Source of the DNA: Nocardia alni
Lineage (GTDB): Bacteria > Actinomycetota > Actinomycetes > Mycobacteriales > Mycobacteriaceae
DNA length: 64,000 bases
NCBI RefSeq assembly: GCF_019038435.1
Contig: NZ_JAGPOX010000025.1
Coordinates: 16,695 to 80,694, forward strand
Direction: 5' to 3'
Below the pieces are notes generated by a model that did not search any database, was not told the origin of the DNA, and worked only from the letters and a program-made list of their open reading frames with translations. Each line of letters begins with the position of its first letter. Within the stretch, counting starts at the first letter, position 1. Position numbers and translations under genes: made by a program. Shown here in pieces: positions 41,354 to 51,226 of the stretch.

Positions 41354-44300
41354 ATGATCACCGAAGGTTTCGTTCGCCGCCCCCGCATCGCCCCGCCGCG
41401 CGCGCCGGGGGGTGAGGTCACGCTGAGTCCCCCGCCGGAGGTCACCCGGCCCGTCCCCGGTCCGCTGCTCGCCCGGCTGATGCCGGTGGTCATGGTCGTG
41501 GCCATGGTCGGCATGGTGGCGATGATGGCCACGATGGGCAAATCGCTGCTGTCCAACCCCTACATGATGATGTTCCCGCTGATGATGGTCATGTCGATGT
41601 TCGGCATGATCGGCCGCGGCGGTGGCGGCAACAAGTCCGCCGGTGAGCTGAACGAGGAGCGCAAGGACTACTTCCGCTACCTCGACCAGATCCGCCGCGA
41701 CGTGCGGCGCACGGGGCTGCGGCAACTGGAGTCGCTGACCTGGAGCCATCCGGCGCCGGTGGACCTGAAATCCGTTGTGGGCAGCCGCCGTATGTGGGAG
41801 CGCCGCCCCAACGATCCCGACTTCGGGCACGTGCGCGTCGGGGTGGGCAGTCACCGCCTGGCGACCAAGCTGGCGCGCCCGGAGACCGGGCCCCTGGAGG
41901 ATCTCGAACCGGTCGCCACGGTCGCGCTGCGCCGGTTCGTGCGCACCCATTCGGTGGTGCATCAACTGCCGACCGCGGTGTCGCTGCGCGCGTTCCCGGC
42001 GATCAACATCGAGGGTCCGGACGAGGACTCCCGGATGCTGGTGCGCGCGATGATCATGGAGTTCGCCGCATTTCACGGACCGGACCATGTCGCGGTCGCG
42101 ATCGTGTGCGCCGATCCGGACGGCCCGGCCTGGGCGTGGGCGAAATGGCTTCCGCACCTGCAACATCCGTCCGCGCGGGACGGTATGGGCTCGGCGCGCA
42201 TGGTGTACGAGTCGCTGTCGGAACTGGAATCCTCGCTGGGGGACGAGCTCATGGAGCGCGGCCGTTTCATGCGCAATCCGCAACCGACACAGGGTCGAAT
42301 CCATCTGATCGTGGTAATCGACGACGGTTACGTCAACGGCACCGAACGACTGGTCAGCGAGTCCGGCCTGGATTCGGTGACGGTGCTGGACCTGACCGCC
42401 CCGGAGAACGGACTGGCCGCCCGCCGCGGCCTGCAGCTGGTGGTCGGCGGCGGCGCGGTGAGCGCGCGCAGCGCGGCCGGGGTCGAGCGCTTCGCCACCG
42501 TCGACGATATCGACCTGGCCCAGGCCGAGACGTTCGCCCGGGCGCTGGCCCGCTTCCGCATCGCCACCGCCGCGCAGATCGTGAGCCTCGGTGAGGAAAC
42601 CCGCACCGACCCGGGCCTGATGGCACTGCTGAAGATTCCGGATGCCGCGCTGATCGAACCGGCCAAGGTGTGGCGTCCGCGCACCCCGCGCGAGCGGCTG
42701 CGGGTGCCGATCGGCATCACACCGGACGGCACCCCCGTCGAGCTGGACATCAAGGAGTCCGCCGAGAACGGCATGGGTCCGCACGGATTGTGTATCGGCG
42801 CAACCGGTTCCGGTAAGTCCGAGTTCCTGCGCACGCTGGTGCTGTCGATGGTGGCCTCGCACTCGCCGGACTCGCTCAACCTGATCCTGGTCGACTTCAA
42901 GGGTGGTGCAACGTTTCTCGGGTTGGATCCGCTGCCGCACGTGGCCGCGGTCATCACCAACCTCGAGGCCGAGCTGTCCATGGTCGACCGCATGAAGGAC
43001 GCGCTGGCCGGTGAGATGAACCGCCGCCAGGAGCTGCTGCGCTCGTCCGGCAACTTCGCCAACGTCAACGACTACGAGAAGGCCCGCGCCGCGGGCGCCC
43101 CGCTGGAACCGTGCCCGGCGCTGTTCGTGGTGGTCGACGAGTTCTCCGAACTGCTCTCGCAGAAACCGGATTTCGCGGACCTGTTCGTGATGATCGGCCG
43201 CCTGGGCCGGTCGTTGCACGTGCATCTGCTGCTCGCCTCACAGCGGCTGGAGGAGAACAAACTTCGCGGCCTGGACTCGCACCTGTCCTACCGCATCGGC
43301 CTGCGCACGTTCTCCGCCAACGAATCCCGCGCGGTGCTCGGCATCACCGATGCCTACCACCTGCCCAGCGTGCCGGGCGCCGGATATCTGAAGACCGACG
43401 CCGATGATCCGTTGCGGTTCAACGCGACCTACGTCTCGGGCCCCTATGTCGCGCCGGTGAGCACCGGCCCGATCGTCGGCAAGGGCGGTAAGCGCGTGGC
43501 CGGCGGCAGGCCGACCCTGTTCACCGCCGCGCACGTGGATATCCCGGAGCCGCCGGAGGAGCCGGAACCCGAATTCGATCCGCTCGCACTGCCGGCGCCG
43601 CCGTCGGCCGAGGACGAGATCGAGGAGGGCATCCCGGATTCCCTGTTGACCACCGTGGTCAAGCGCCTGACCGGACACGGCCGACCGGCGCACGAGGTGT
43701 GGCTGCCGCCGCTGGAGCAGTCCCCGTCGGTGGATATGCTGCTGCCCGATCCGAACTGGCACTCGCCCGCCAACCGGCACGGTCAGCTGTGGATGCCGAT
43801 CGGCATCATCGACAAGCCGTACGAGCAGCGCCGCGACGTGCTGACCATCCAGTTGTCCGGCGCCCGAGGGCATGTCGCCGTGGTCGGCGGTCCGCAGTCG
43901 GGCAAGTCGACCACGCTGCGCACCATCGTGATGGCCACCTCGGCCACTCACACCCCCGAACAGGCGCAGTTCTACATCCTGGACTTCGGTGGCGGCAGCA
44001 TGGCCGGCTTGTCCGGTATGCCGCACGTGGGTTCGGTGGCGGGCCGTCTGGACGTCGACCGGGTCCGGCGCACGATCGCCGAGCTGACCACCGTGATGCG
44101 TCAGCGCGAGGAGCGGTTCGCCGAACTCGGCATCGAATCCATGGTCGAGTTCCGCCGTCGCAAGTTCTCCCAGATCAATACCGACGGCACCATGCCGCCG
44201 GACAATCCGCTGGCAGGGGACAAATTCGGCGACATCTTCCTGGTCGTCGACGGCTGGTCGACCATCCGCGAGGAGTTCGAGACGCTCGAACCGCAGATCA

Positions 44301-45400
44301 ACGCCATTGCCGGACAAGGCCTTTCGTTCGGCGTACACCTGATGATCGGCGCCTCGCGCTGGGCCGAGATTCGTGCGGTGGTCAAGGATCAGATCGGCAC
44401 CCGGCTGGAGCTGCGCCTCGGCGATCCGACGGACTCCGACATGGGCCGCCGCAGCGCCGCGCTGGTGCCGGTCGGCCGTCCCGGCCGCGGTCTGACGCCC
44501 GAGGAACTGCATATGCTGATCGCGTTGCCGCGCCTGGACTCCAACACCGATCCGGGGTCGATCTCCGATGGCGTTGCCGCCTCGAAGGCGGGCCTGGAAC
44601 AGCTGTGGGGGCCGCGCCGCGCGCCCGATGTGCGCATGCTGCCCCTGCAGTTCGAGCGCGAGCACTTGGTGGCGCTGGCCGCCGAGCGCGGCATCAAGCA
44701 GACCCCGACCAAGGTCGTGGTCGGGCTCGGCGAGAACGAATTGGCGCCGCTCGTCCTGGATTTCGCCTCCGAGCCGCATCTGATGGCCTTCGCCGACGTG
44801 GAGTGCGGCAAGACCACGCTGCTGCGCAATATCGCCATGGGCATCGTCGAGTCCGCGTCGCCGGAGGAGGCGCGGATCATCATGATCGACTATCGGCGCA
44901 CCATGCTCGGCGTGGTGGAGGGCGAACAGCTCGCGGGATACTCGACCTCCTCGCAAACCTGCGGATCGATGATCAAGGATGTGGTCGGCTTCCTGACCGA
45001 GCGCATCCCCGGCGCCGACATCACACCCCAGCAGCTGCGCGAACGCAGCTGGTGGACCGGCCCCGAGATCTACCTGCTGGTCGACGACTACGACATGGTG
45101 GTGCAGGGCTCGAACAACCCGCTCATGCCGCTGCTGGAGTACCTGCCCCAGGCCCGCGACATCGGCCTGCACCTGATCGTCACCCGCCGTACGGGCGGCG
45201 TCTCCCGCGCCCTGTTCGATCCCGTCCTGGGCGGTATGAAGAACATGTCCGTCGACGCGCTGATCATGAGCGGTCCCCGCGACGAGGGCAAGATCATCGG
45301 CGACGTCCGCCCGTCGAAGCTGCCACCCGGCCGAGGCGTCCTGGTCTCCCGCACCCGGGGCACGGAGATGGTCCAGATCGCCCACCTGCCCCCGCTGTGA
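41354..45400 (+). CDS. eccC: EccC, ESX FtsK/SpoIIIE-type motor ATPase
   Basis: A 1348-residue single-chain EccC. Two membrane helices lie near residues 36-85 (rich in Met/Val), followed by the stalk/DUF domain. Three FtsK-like ATPase domains follow, with Walker A motifs GATGSGKS (Lys488), GGPQSGKS (Lys851) and DVECGKT (Lys1153). The last departs from the consensus, as is common in the third domain. EccC is the motor and the receptor for the C-terminal tail of WXG100 cargo. The fused form (not split into Ca/Cb as in ESX-1) is typical of ESX-3, ESX-4 and ESX-5-type systems. Third gene of the eccD-mycP-eccC operon; a terminator follows. Confidence 0.92.
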   Translation: MITEGFVRRPRIAPPRAPGGEVTLSPPPEVTRPVPGPLLARLMPVVMVVAMVGMVAMMATMGKSLLSNPYMMMFPLMMVMSMFGMIGRGGGGNKSAGELNEERKDYFRYLDQIRRDVRRTGLRQLESLTWSHPAPVDLKSVVGSRRMWERRPNDPDFGHVRVGVGSHRLATKLARPETGPLEDLEPVATVALRRFVRTHSVVHQLPTAVSLRAFPAINIEGPDEDSRMLVRAMIMEFAAFHGPDHVAVAIVCADPDGPAWAWAKWLPHLQHPSARDGMGSARMVYESLSELESSLGDELMERGRFMRNPQPTQGRIHLIVVIDDGYVNGTERLVSESGLDSVTVLDLTAPENGLAARRGLQLVVGGGAVSARSAAGVERFATVDDIDLAQAETFARALARFRIATAAQIVSLGEETRTDPGLMALLKIPDAALIEPAKVWRPRTPRERLRVPIGITPDGTPVELDIKESAENGMGPHGLCIGATGSGKSEFLRTLVLSMVASHSPDSLNLILVDFKGGATFLGLDPLPHVAAVITNLEAELSMVDRMKDALAGEMNRRQELLRSSGNFANVNDYEKARAAGAPLEPCPALFVVVDEFSELLSQKPDFADLFVMIGRLGRSLHVHLLLASQRLEENKLRGLDSHLSYRIGLRTFSANESRAVLGITDAYHLPSVPGAGYLKTDADDPLRFNATYVSGPYVAPVSTGPIVGKGGKRVAGGRPTLFTAAHVDIPEPPEEPEPEFDPLALPAPPSAEDEIEEGIPDSLLTTVVKRLTGHGRPAHEVWLPPLEQSPSVDMLLPDPNWHSPANRHGQLWMPIGIIDKPYEQRRDVLTIQLSGARGHVAVVGGPQSGKSTTLRTIVMATSATHTPEQAQFYILDFGGGSMAGLSGMPHVGSVAGRLDVDRVRRTIAELTTVMRQREERFAELGIESMVEFRRRKFSQINTDGTMPPDNPLAGDKFGDIFLVVDGWSTIREEFETLEPQINAIAGQGLSFGVHLMIGASRWAEIRAVVKDQIGTRLELRLGDPTDSDMGRRSAALVPVGRPGRGLTPEELHMLIALPRLDSNTDPGSISDGVAASKAGLEQLWGPRRAPDVRMLPLQFEREHLVALAAERGIKQTPTKVVVGLGENELAPLVLDFASEPHLMAFADVECGKTTLLRNIAMGIVESASPEEARIIMIDYRRTMLGVVEGEQLAGYSTSSQTCGSMIKDVVGFLTERIPGADITPQQLRERSWWTGPEIYLLVDDYDMVVQGSNNPLMPLLEYLPQARDIGLHLIVTRRTGGVSRALFDPVLGGMKNMSVDALIMSGPRDEGKIIGDVRPSKLPPGRGVLVSRTRGTEMVQIAHLPPL

Positions 45401-45408
45401 GCACCCGG

Positions 45409-45454
45409 CCGAATGTGGCGCCCATCCAACGATGCGGATGAACGCCACATTCGG
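45409..45454. terminator. Hairpin terminator after eccC
   Basis: The 12-bp stem CCGAATGTGGCG (45409-45420) and its complement (45443-45454) enclose a 22-base loop, with further GC pairing outside. It lies between eccC and the convergent DUF4254-like gene. Confidence 0.7.
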
Positions 45455-45466
45455 TGGGCCGGGCCG

Positions 45467-46009
45467 CTACCAGGAGGGGAGGCGGCGGCGACCCGCGAGC
45501 ACGTCGGTGATCAGGTCGTCGTAGGCGTCGGCCAGTTCGGCCAGGTGATGCCAGGCGGCGTGCAGGATGTCGTCGTTGGCGTCCAGGGTCATCAGGGCGT
45601 GGTGGGCGCGGACCGAGGCCTCGGCAATGCGGTCGATGACCGAGCCGATCGTTTCGGTGTGCAGGGTCGCGCCCAGACGATGCTGGGGGACCGAGCGCGA
45701 GATGCAGTCGTCGATCGCCATGATCAGTTCGGTCCGGCGGCGGTCGATTTCGACCAGGGTCGCCGGATCATTGTCCGGCTCGGCGCCGCCGCGGCCGATC
45801 AGCCGGCGCTCGTGCAGGACCGCGAGGTCCCTGGCGAACCACAGCAGTGGTCCGCCGATCACACGGTGGCCGCGGCACGCGCGCAGGAGTAGGTCCGAAC
45901 TCGGCAGGACGCCGGGCATGCCGGACATCATGGTCTGCATCGCAGTACCGCCCGGCAGCGCGTCAGGCACTGCCATCATCACCGACTGAGACGTCTCCGA
46001 ACCCGCCAC
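45467..46009 (-). CDS. DUF4254-like protein
   Basis: A 180-residue helical cytoplasmic protein. The sections VLHERRLIGR..., ATLVEIDRRRTELIMAIDDCI and HTETIGSVIDRIAEASVRAHHAL, with a closing LAELADAYDDLITDV...RRLP, match the actinobacterial proteins annotated as DUF4254. No enzymatic motif is seen. It is encoded opposite to eccC and divergent from the GntR-type gene at 46153, with 143 bases between them that could carry their promoters. Link to the ESX system not shown. Confidence 0.6.
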   Translation of the reverse strand: MAGSETSQSVMMAVPDALPGGTAMQTMMSGMPGVLPSSDLLLRACRGHRVIGGPLLWFARDLAVLHERRLIGRGGAEPDNDPATLVEIDRRRTELIMAIDDCISRSVPQHRLGATLHTETIGSVIDRIAEASVRAHHALMTLDANDDILHAAWHHLAELADAYDDLITDVLAGRRRLPSW

Positions 46010-46152
46010 GTTGCCTCGCCGTCATCGCCGTACAACACTTCGTTCAGGACTTCATTACAATAAACCTCTGAAGGCCGGTGTCAAGGGCCACACGCCAGTA
46101 AGAACAGCAGGGTAAACTCCTTTTTTTCGACGCAGCGACCCGTAGGAGCGCG

Positions 46153-46992
46153 ATGGCGGACGGTCCGAGGTACCAACGGATCGCAGACCTCCTCCGCGAG
46201 GAGATCCGCAACGGCACATTCAAGCCGGGGGATCGGCTGCCCAGTCACAACGAGCTGGCCGATCAGATGCAGGTATCGATCACCACTGCCCGCAACGCAA
46301 TTCAGGTCCTGGTGGCCGAAAACCTGCTCTACACAGCCACTTCGCGCGGCACCATCGTGCGCAGTCGCGAGGTGCTGGAATCCGTTCTCACCAGCCCGAT
46401 CCGGCCCGATCGTCCTAAAACCAACCAGGACATCTTCTCCGAGATCGCCCGCGCGGCCGGCCGCGAGCCCGCGACGCAGTTCAACGCGCGGATGGAACCG
46501 GCCGGGCCGGACGTGGCGCTGTGGCTCGGCGTGCCCAAGGACTCCTGGGTGATGGCCCGCACGGTGGTGCAGTATCTCGACAACGAGCCGTGGTCCTGGG
46601 AAGTGAGTTTCTATCCACGGGACTTGGCAGAGGCCACCGGACTGGACTCTCCGCACGACATTCCGGAGGGCACCACGCGCCGGCTGGCCGAGCGCGGCCA
46701 CCGGGAGACCGCGCACCGCGACACCATCGTGGCCCGGCCCGCGACCGCCGACGAGGCGGCCGTCCTGGGCGTCGGCGCGGGGACCATGCTGCTGGACCAC
46801 CTGCGCATCGCCGCCACCGGTGAATGCATCACCCGGGTGACCCGCCACCGATCCATCGCCGCCCGCAATCGCCTGGCCTACGAACTGGGCGACGACGCCG
46901 GATCCGACCTGATCCGCCAGACCCTGGGGACGCCGCATCCCCAGCGCTATTCGCACTCCTTCGGTAACTCGCTGGTACCGGGGCCGCCATGA
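46153..46992 (+). CDS. GntR-family (HutC-type, UTRA) transcriptional regulator
   Basis: A 279-residue regulator. The N-terminal winged helix has the GntR signature (IADLLREEIRNGTFKPGDRLPS, then ELADQMQVSITTARNAIQVL). A HutC-type UTRA effector-binding domain follows at about residues 90-250 (ATQFNARMEPAGPDVALWLG, DTIVARPATADEAAVLGVGAG). The ATG has a gtaggag ribosome site. The stop overlaps the start of a GNAT gene (ATGA), so the regulator and the acetyltransferase are coupled. The target and ligand are unknown; autoregulation is common in this family. Confidence 0.85.
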   Translation: MADGPRYQRIADLLREEIRNGTFKPGDRLPSHNELADQMQVSITTARNAIQVLVAENLLYTATSRGTIVRSREVLESVLTSPIRPDRPKTNQDIFSEIARAAGREPATQFNARMEPAGPDVALWLGVPKDSWVMARTVVQYLDNEPWSWEVSFYPRDLAEATGLDSPHDIPEGTTRRLAERGHRETAHRDTIVARPATADEAAVLGVGAGTMLLDHLRIAATGECITRVTRHRSIAARNRLAYELGDDAGSDLIRQTLGTPHPQRYSHSFGNSLVPGPP

Positions 46993-47558
46993 CAGTCCGC
47001 ATACGCCAGGCCAGCCTGGCCGATCTCGGCACCATCTGCCGACTACGGCTCCAACGCACGTCCTGGCTTGCGGCTCGAGGATCGGATCAGTGGACCCAGC
47101 AGGGTCGGGGACTTCCCATCGAAATATTTGCCCGGGCGGTCGGCCGCGCGGTCGACGCGGGCGAGACCTGGATCGCCGAGTTCGACGGCGAACCGGCAGG
47201 CACCATCACCGTCAACGACCGCGCCGACGAGGGCCTCTGGTCCCCCGGCGAAATCGCCGACGCCGTCATCGTCCACTACATGATCGTGGACCTGCGCTTC
47301 GCCGGAAACCAGATAGGCACAGCCCTCCTGGGCCACGCCGCCACCCTGGCCCACACCACCGACCGCACCTGGGTCCGCCTGGACGCCTGGACCACCAACA
47401 CCGCCCTGCACGCCTACTACCAACGCTCCGGCTTCCGCCTGGCCCGCATAGCCGCCCCCGAAGCCTCCAGCCCCTCCACCGCCCTGTTCGAACGCCGAGC
47501 CGACTCCTGGCACACCGCCCCCATCCCCGCCATCGCCCGCCGCGCGACTCTGCCCTGA
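46989..47558 (+). CDS. GNAT-family N-acetyltransferase
   Basis: A 189-residue GNAT protein: an N-terminal IRQASLADLGTICRL start, the ETWIAEFDGEPAGTITVND strand pair, the acetyl-CoA loop region IVDLRFAGNQIGTALLGHAA, and the C-terminal LDAWTTNTALHAYYQRSGF. The substrate is unknown. It is translationally coupled to the GntR gene just upstream, which suggests that regulator controls it. The last 20 residues are Arg/Ala-rich and probably unstructured. Confidence 0.85.
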   Translation: MTVRIRQASLADLGTICRLRLQRTSWLAARGSDQWTQQGRGLPIEIFARAVGRAVDAGETWIAEFDGEPAGTITVNDRADEGLWSPGEIADAVIVHYMIVDLRFAGNQIGTALLGHAATLAHTTDRTWVRLDAWTTNTALHAYYQRSGFRLARIAAPEASSPSTALFERRADSWHTAPIPAIARRATLP

Positions 47559-47665
47559 ACCATCCGGCTGGAGCTTCGTGCGGGGGTGGTCGCTGCGCGG
47601 CGTCGCTTGTCGAGCCAGAGGCTATAGTCGACGGCTGATATGCCACGAACGTGTACGCTGCGTCC

Positions 47666-47899
47666 ATGGAGGATGGCCGGGGGGTGCTCAAAGCCGACGG
47701 CACGGTTTGGCGTTGGAACAACAAGCGGGCCACGGGGATTATCGAGACTGCGGCCGGCGACCATATCTGGTTCGGGCTCGACTCATTGGGCGACCGGAAT
47801 TTCGGCGATATCGCGGTCGGCGAGTCGGTAGAGGTGGAATATGAGCATGCTCAGCAGGACTCGCACAATCTGAGAGCGGTCCGGATTACTTGGCTGTAA
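47666..47899 (+). CDS. Cold-shock-domain-like protein
   Basis: A 77-residue beta-barrel-like protein. GVLKADG...RATGIIETAAGDHIWFGLDSLGDR...VGESVEVEYEHAQQDSHNLRAVRI follows the order of a cold-shock/OB fold, G-x-V-K-W, G-x-G-F-I and V-x-F-x-V, but the RNP motifs are degenerate (no KGFGFI). Probably a nucleic-acid-binding relative. I chose the ATG at 47666; the GTG at 47651 adds five residues. It is a single-gene unit with 107 bases before it. Confidence 0.55.
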   Translation: MEDGRGVLKADGTVWRWNNKRATGIIETAAGDHIWFGLDSLGDRNFGDIAVGESVEVEYEHAQQDSHNLRAVRITWL

Positions 47900-47949
47900 G
47901 TCGTTCGGGGCTCTCCGATGCGTGGGCGGTGGGGAGCACTGGTCTCACT

Positions 47950-48384
47950 TCACGCGCTGAAGTCAACTGCGGTAACAACGTTCGAAGGTGTGGCGCCAGT
48001 GTCGGTAAGCACCTTGAAGTCGCACCGGCTTCTCAGATGGTATGTGATGCCACGTTGTATCTGCGCGCTCGAGTGAAGAAAGTAGTTGGACGGAATGTCG
48101 GGGTGGTTGTCGGAGTATCCCTGTAGGCCGTTGATTACCGTCCAGCAACTCATTGGATTCAGTGCAATCTTTTGTACCGACTGATTCAGCCTGATCGACC
48201 AGGCGAATATCATGGTGTGATAGTCGATCTGGCCGGTGAACCGAGCAATATTGTTCTCCCTGACCCAGTTGGGATCGCTCGGTGTGAACTGATGAACAGC
48301 CGGTATCGGCTGAGCCTCGACCTGCGCTGAAATAGCTACAAGGTCGCAGAGCATGAAGATGCAGATGAAAGCTCTTTTGAGCAA
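47950..48384 (-). CDS. Small secreted protein, unknown, lower-GC
   Basis: A 144-residue exported protein. The TTG at 48384 (minus strand) is preferred because GGGGGG lies 4-5 bases upstream and it begins a clear signal peptide: basic start LKRAF, hydrophobic core ICIFMLCDLVAISA, cleavage near VEA-QPIP. The longer start at 48495 would bury the signal. The mature part (about 120 aa) has two cysteines after the Cys-containing signal region and no family I recognise. Sample lines inside the gene are about 52-55% G+C against roughly two thirds for its neighbours, so it may be acquired. Confidence 0.5.
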   Translation of the reverse strand: MLKRAFICIFMLCDLVAISAQVEAQPIPAVHQFTPSDPNWVRENNIARFTGQIDYHTMIFAWSIRLNQSVQKIALNPMSCWTVINGLQGYSDNHPDIPSNYFLHSSAQIQRGITYHLRSRCDFKVLTDTGATPSNVVTAVDFSA

Positions 48385-48570
48385 TGTGTCCCCCCGGAGT
48401 GCGGCAATGGTCGCGAGGCCGGAATGGGAAATGTGGCAGGCATCGCCAACCATCGAGTGCTTCCGACTACGATAATCGATCTCGATGTGGGGCACAGTGA
48501 TTCAGTCAGCGAGGAGGTTCGCTTACGCTGAGGGCTTGGGTCGGCTGCGCACCGGGAGCCCTTCTGTGGC

Positions 48571-48607
48571 GCTGTGAGCCTGCGGGTTTTGTTTCGCAGG
48601 CGACAGC
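48571..48607 (-). terminator. Hairpin at the 3' end of the EspI-like gene
   Basis: The inner stem GCCTGCG (48578-48584) pairs with 48595-48601 around the loop ggttttgttt. An outer GCTGT/ACAGC pairing (48571-48575 with 48603-48607) extends it. It ends 2 bases from the stop codon of the minus-strand gene. Confidence 0.5.
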
Positions 48608-48608
48608 G

Positions 48609-50777
48609 TCAGTACTGGAATCTGCTGTGGTCTACGGCGAAATCGTCAGCGACGGTGGCGGAGAGTTCTACCAGGGCGCGCTTGGTGTTCTTGTGCAGGC
48701 GGGCGAGTTCGATCTCGGCGCCCTCGGACAGGTGGGGGTCGTAGGGGATGATGTGGACGGCGCGGCAGCGGGACAGGAAGTATTCGCGTAGCTGCTGGAT
48801 GCCGACGTTGGGGGAGCCGGGGCGGGGGAGGTTGATCACCACTACCGCGTTGCGGACGAGGTGGTCGTGGCCGTGCAGGGACAGCCAGTCCAGGGTGGCG
48901 GCGGCGCTGCGGGCGCCGTCGATCGCCGAGGACGAGATCAGCACGAGCGAGTGCGCCAGTTCCAGCACGCCAGTCATCGCCGAATGCATCAGGCCGGTGC
49001 CGCAGTCGGTGAGGATGATGTTGTAGAAGCGCTGCAGGATGCGCGCCACCCGACGGTACTCCTCGTCGCTGAACGATTCCGAGGCGGCCGGATCGCGCTC
49101 GCTGGCAAGCACTTCCAGTCGGCTGGTGCCCTGTGAGGTGTGTCTGCGCACATCACCGTACGAACGGATCGCCGGATCCAGCAGCAGATCCCGCACCGTG
49201 GAGCGGGTCTGCAACTGCACGCGCTGGGACAGCGTGCCGAAGTCGGGGTTGGCGTCGACAGCGATGACACGGTCGCCGCGGATCGAAGCGAAGATCGAGC
49301 CGATGCCCATGGTGGTGGTGGTCTTGCCGACACCGCCCTTGAGCGAGAGCACCGCGATGCGGTAGTCGCCCTGGACCGGCTGCCGGATGCGGGCCACCAG
49401 TTCCTGCAGGCGGCGCTCCTCGGCCGACATGCCGGGGTTGATCGCGCCACCGGAGATGTGGTGCACCGTGCGCCGCCAACCCGTCCCCGGGGTCTTCTTC
49501 GCGCGGCGCACCGGCACGTTGTCCAGCGACGGCGGCGGTCCGCCCTGCGGGCCGCGGAACTGACCCGGTGGCTGCTGGAACTGCTGGGGCTGCCCGTAAC
49601 CCGGCTGCTGGAACTGCGGCGGACGACCCTGCCCGCCCTGCTGCCACTGCGGGTTCTGGGCCGGCGGCGGCCCGGGCGGCGTCATCCGCGGATCGGGTCC
49701 GAATCCCTGCGGCGGGTACTGCTGCGGCGCCACCGGCTGCTGCCCGGTGAATCCCGATGCGCCAGGGCCCATTCCGTTGGGCGGCTGCTGCGGCGGCCGT
49801 GGGGCCTGCGCGTTCGGATCGCCCTGCCAGACGGTGGTGCGGTCGTCGTCCGGCCCGGGGTGGGTCGGCGCGGGCGTGTCGAAGGCCTGATTGCGGCCAC
49901 CGGCTTCGGCGGCCGGCTGGGGCGGGATGGCCGGCGGCGGGAAATTCGCGTCCGGGCCGGGCTGTTCCTGCCCACCCTGCGCCTCGGCCTCCGGCCCGCC
50001 CAGCCACGTGGGCGCACCCTGCTCGGCCTCGGGGGGCGAAGGCGGTGCGGCCGCGGCGAATTGGTCCGGATCCGGCTGCCTCTCACCCGGGCCCGGCGGC
50101 GGCTCCGGCAGTGGCGGACGTCCCGGCGGCGTCTGCTCGGGCGGCGGCGGCAGATCGGGTCGGCCCTCGACCCGCACCGTCATCTCGGTGGGATCGCCCT
50201 GCTGCTCGAGCGGGTCCGAATAGCCCTGCGGCGCCTCGGGAATCGGCGGCAGTCCGGGCGGCGGCACCTGCGGCAAGGGGCCGGGCTGCCGTGACGACAT
50301 ATCCGGACCGGGCGCGAATCCGCCGCCCGACGGCGGCATTTCACCCTGCTGATGCTGCTGCCCGTTGGGGTACGGCCGATTCGGCATCGACTGCTGCGGA
50401 TCGGGCTGCGCCGCACCGCCGTCCGAGAACATTTCACCGTCGGGAGGCATGCTCCCGTCCAGGGGAGCGCCCCACGGCTGCGGGGTGAAGTTCTGCTGCT
50501 GCGGCTCGTCCCACGACTGCGCGGGCTGCGCGTCCTCGTATTGCGTCTCGCCCCAAGGCTGCTGCTCGTGCGCGTCCTCGGATTTACCCTTGCGCTTGGG
50601 TTTGCGGCTGTTCTTGAGCGAGGTGCCGGTGTCGGGCTCGGACTTGCGGCCGAACCGGCGCCGCGACTTCTCCGGGATCAGATCCTGCTGCGGCAGGTTC
50701 TCGACGGGTGCCTCGTAACCGGACTGTGTATCTTCACTTTCCGACAGCCACGGCGGCAGCATGGGAAGTTCACTCAC
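48609..50777 (-). CDS. EspI-like MinD/ParA-type ATPase
   Basis: A 722-residue protein in two parts. Residues 1 to about 430 are Pro/Gln/Gly/Glu-rich and unstructured. Residues about 440-722 are a MinD/ParA-like P-loop domain with the deviant Walker [10 protein letters not shown] (near residue 480), then [16 protein letters not shown] and the later switch-type region with ILTDCGTGL. This is the layout of mycobacterial EspI (Rv3876, next to eccD in ESX-1), a Pro-rich ATPase thought to regulate ESX-1 activity in response to energy state. The GTG start has a gaggtgcg site. It sits beside the ESX locus but 3.2 kb from eccC. Confidence 0.75.
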   Translation of the reverse strand: MSELPMLPPWLSESEDTQSGYEAPVENLPQQDLIPEKSRRRFGRKSEPDTGTSLKNSRKPKRKGKSEDAHEQQPWGETQYEDAQPAQSWDEPQQQNFTPQPWGAPLDGSMPPDGEMFSDGGAAQPDPQQSMPNRPYPNGQQHQQGEMPPSGGGFAPGPDMSSRQPGPLPQVPPPGLPPIPEAPQGYSDPLEQQGDPTEMTVRVEGRPDLPPPPEQTPPGRPPLPEPPPGPGERQPDPDQFAAAAPPSPPEAEQGAPTWLGGPEAEAQGGQEQPGPDANFPPPAIPPQPAAEAGGRNQAFDTPAPTHPGPDDDRTTVWQGDPNAQAPRPPQQPPNGMGPGASGFTGQQPVAPQQYPPQGFGPDPRMTPPGPPPAQNPQWQQGGQGRPPQFQQPGYGQPQQFQQPPGQFRGPQGGPPPSLDNVPVRRAKKTPGTGWRRTVHHISGGAINPGMSAEERRLQELVARIRQPVQGDYRIAVLSLKGGVGKTTTTMGIGSIFASIRGDRVIAVDANPDFGTLSQRVQLQTRSTVRDLLLDPAIRSYGDVRRHTSQGTSRLEVLASERDPAASESFSDEEYRRVARILQRFYNIILTDCGTGLMHSAMTGVLELAHSLVLISSSAIDGARSAAATLDWLSLHGHDHLVRNAVVVINLPRPGSPNVGIQQLREYFLSRCRAVHIIPYDPHLSEGAEIELARLHKNTKRALVELSATVADDFAVDHSRFQY

Positions 50778-51226
50778 GAACGCACCTCATCACCGAAGCG
50801 TGCCATGACTGCGTGCGCCGCGTCTGGAACGGACTCGCTGCGCTCGCTCACCTGTGTCCCCCTGGGGTCTTCCGAACCGATATAGCTGGACTTGTCCGCA
50901 GTTTACCCGGGCGCCCCCGAACGCGAGGGGAGAGCTACACCAGCCGCGGCGATCCGCGTCGTCCGGATGATCCGAGTGCGACACGAGCACCTGTCCGCGC
51001 GGAGCGAAATTGGTGTATTTGGCCAGATGGTAGGGGCACGGGTAAGCTAGGTCGGCGGTGCATCTACACGCCGGTTCGTCCATGCTTGCATGAGGCTGTC
51101 CGCCGAGTATGGCACCAGGTCGATGAAAGTGCACGACATCGGCCGAAAACGGACGAGGACGGCGTGGGTGACCTGCCGAACAGCCGCAACCAACCCGGGT
51201 TGCAGCGTAACGGGATCGCGGAGGAT
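50778..51226 (+). other. Intergenic region before infA (449 bases)
   Basis: This stretch separates the divergent EspI-like gene and infA. I find no gene on either strand that I would support. It should hold promoters in both directions; one candidate for the infA operon is listed at 51019-51048. No RNA structure is recognised. Confidence 0.6.
51019..51048 (+). promoter_or_regulatory. Possible promoter of the infA operon
   Basis: TTGGCC (51019-51024) and TAAGCT (51043-51048) lie 18 bases apart, about 180 bases before the infA start. Fair match to actinobacterial housekeeping promoters; not proven. Confidence 0.35.

Noticed and set aside
46056..46061. TACAAT as a -10 for the GntR gene
   Set aside because: No -35 at 16-19 bases; left out of the feature list.
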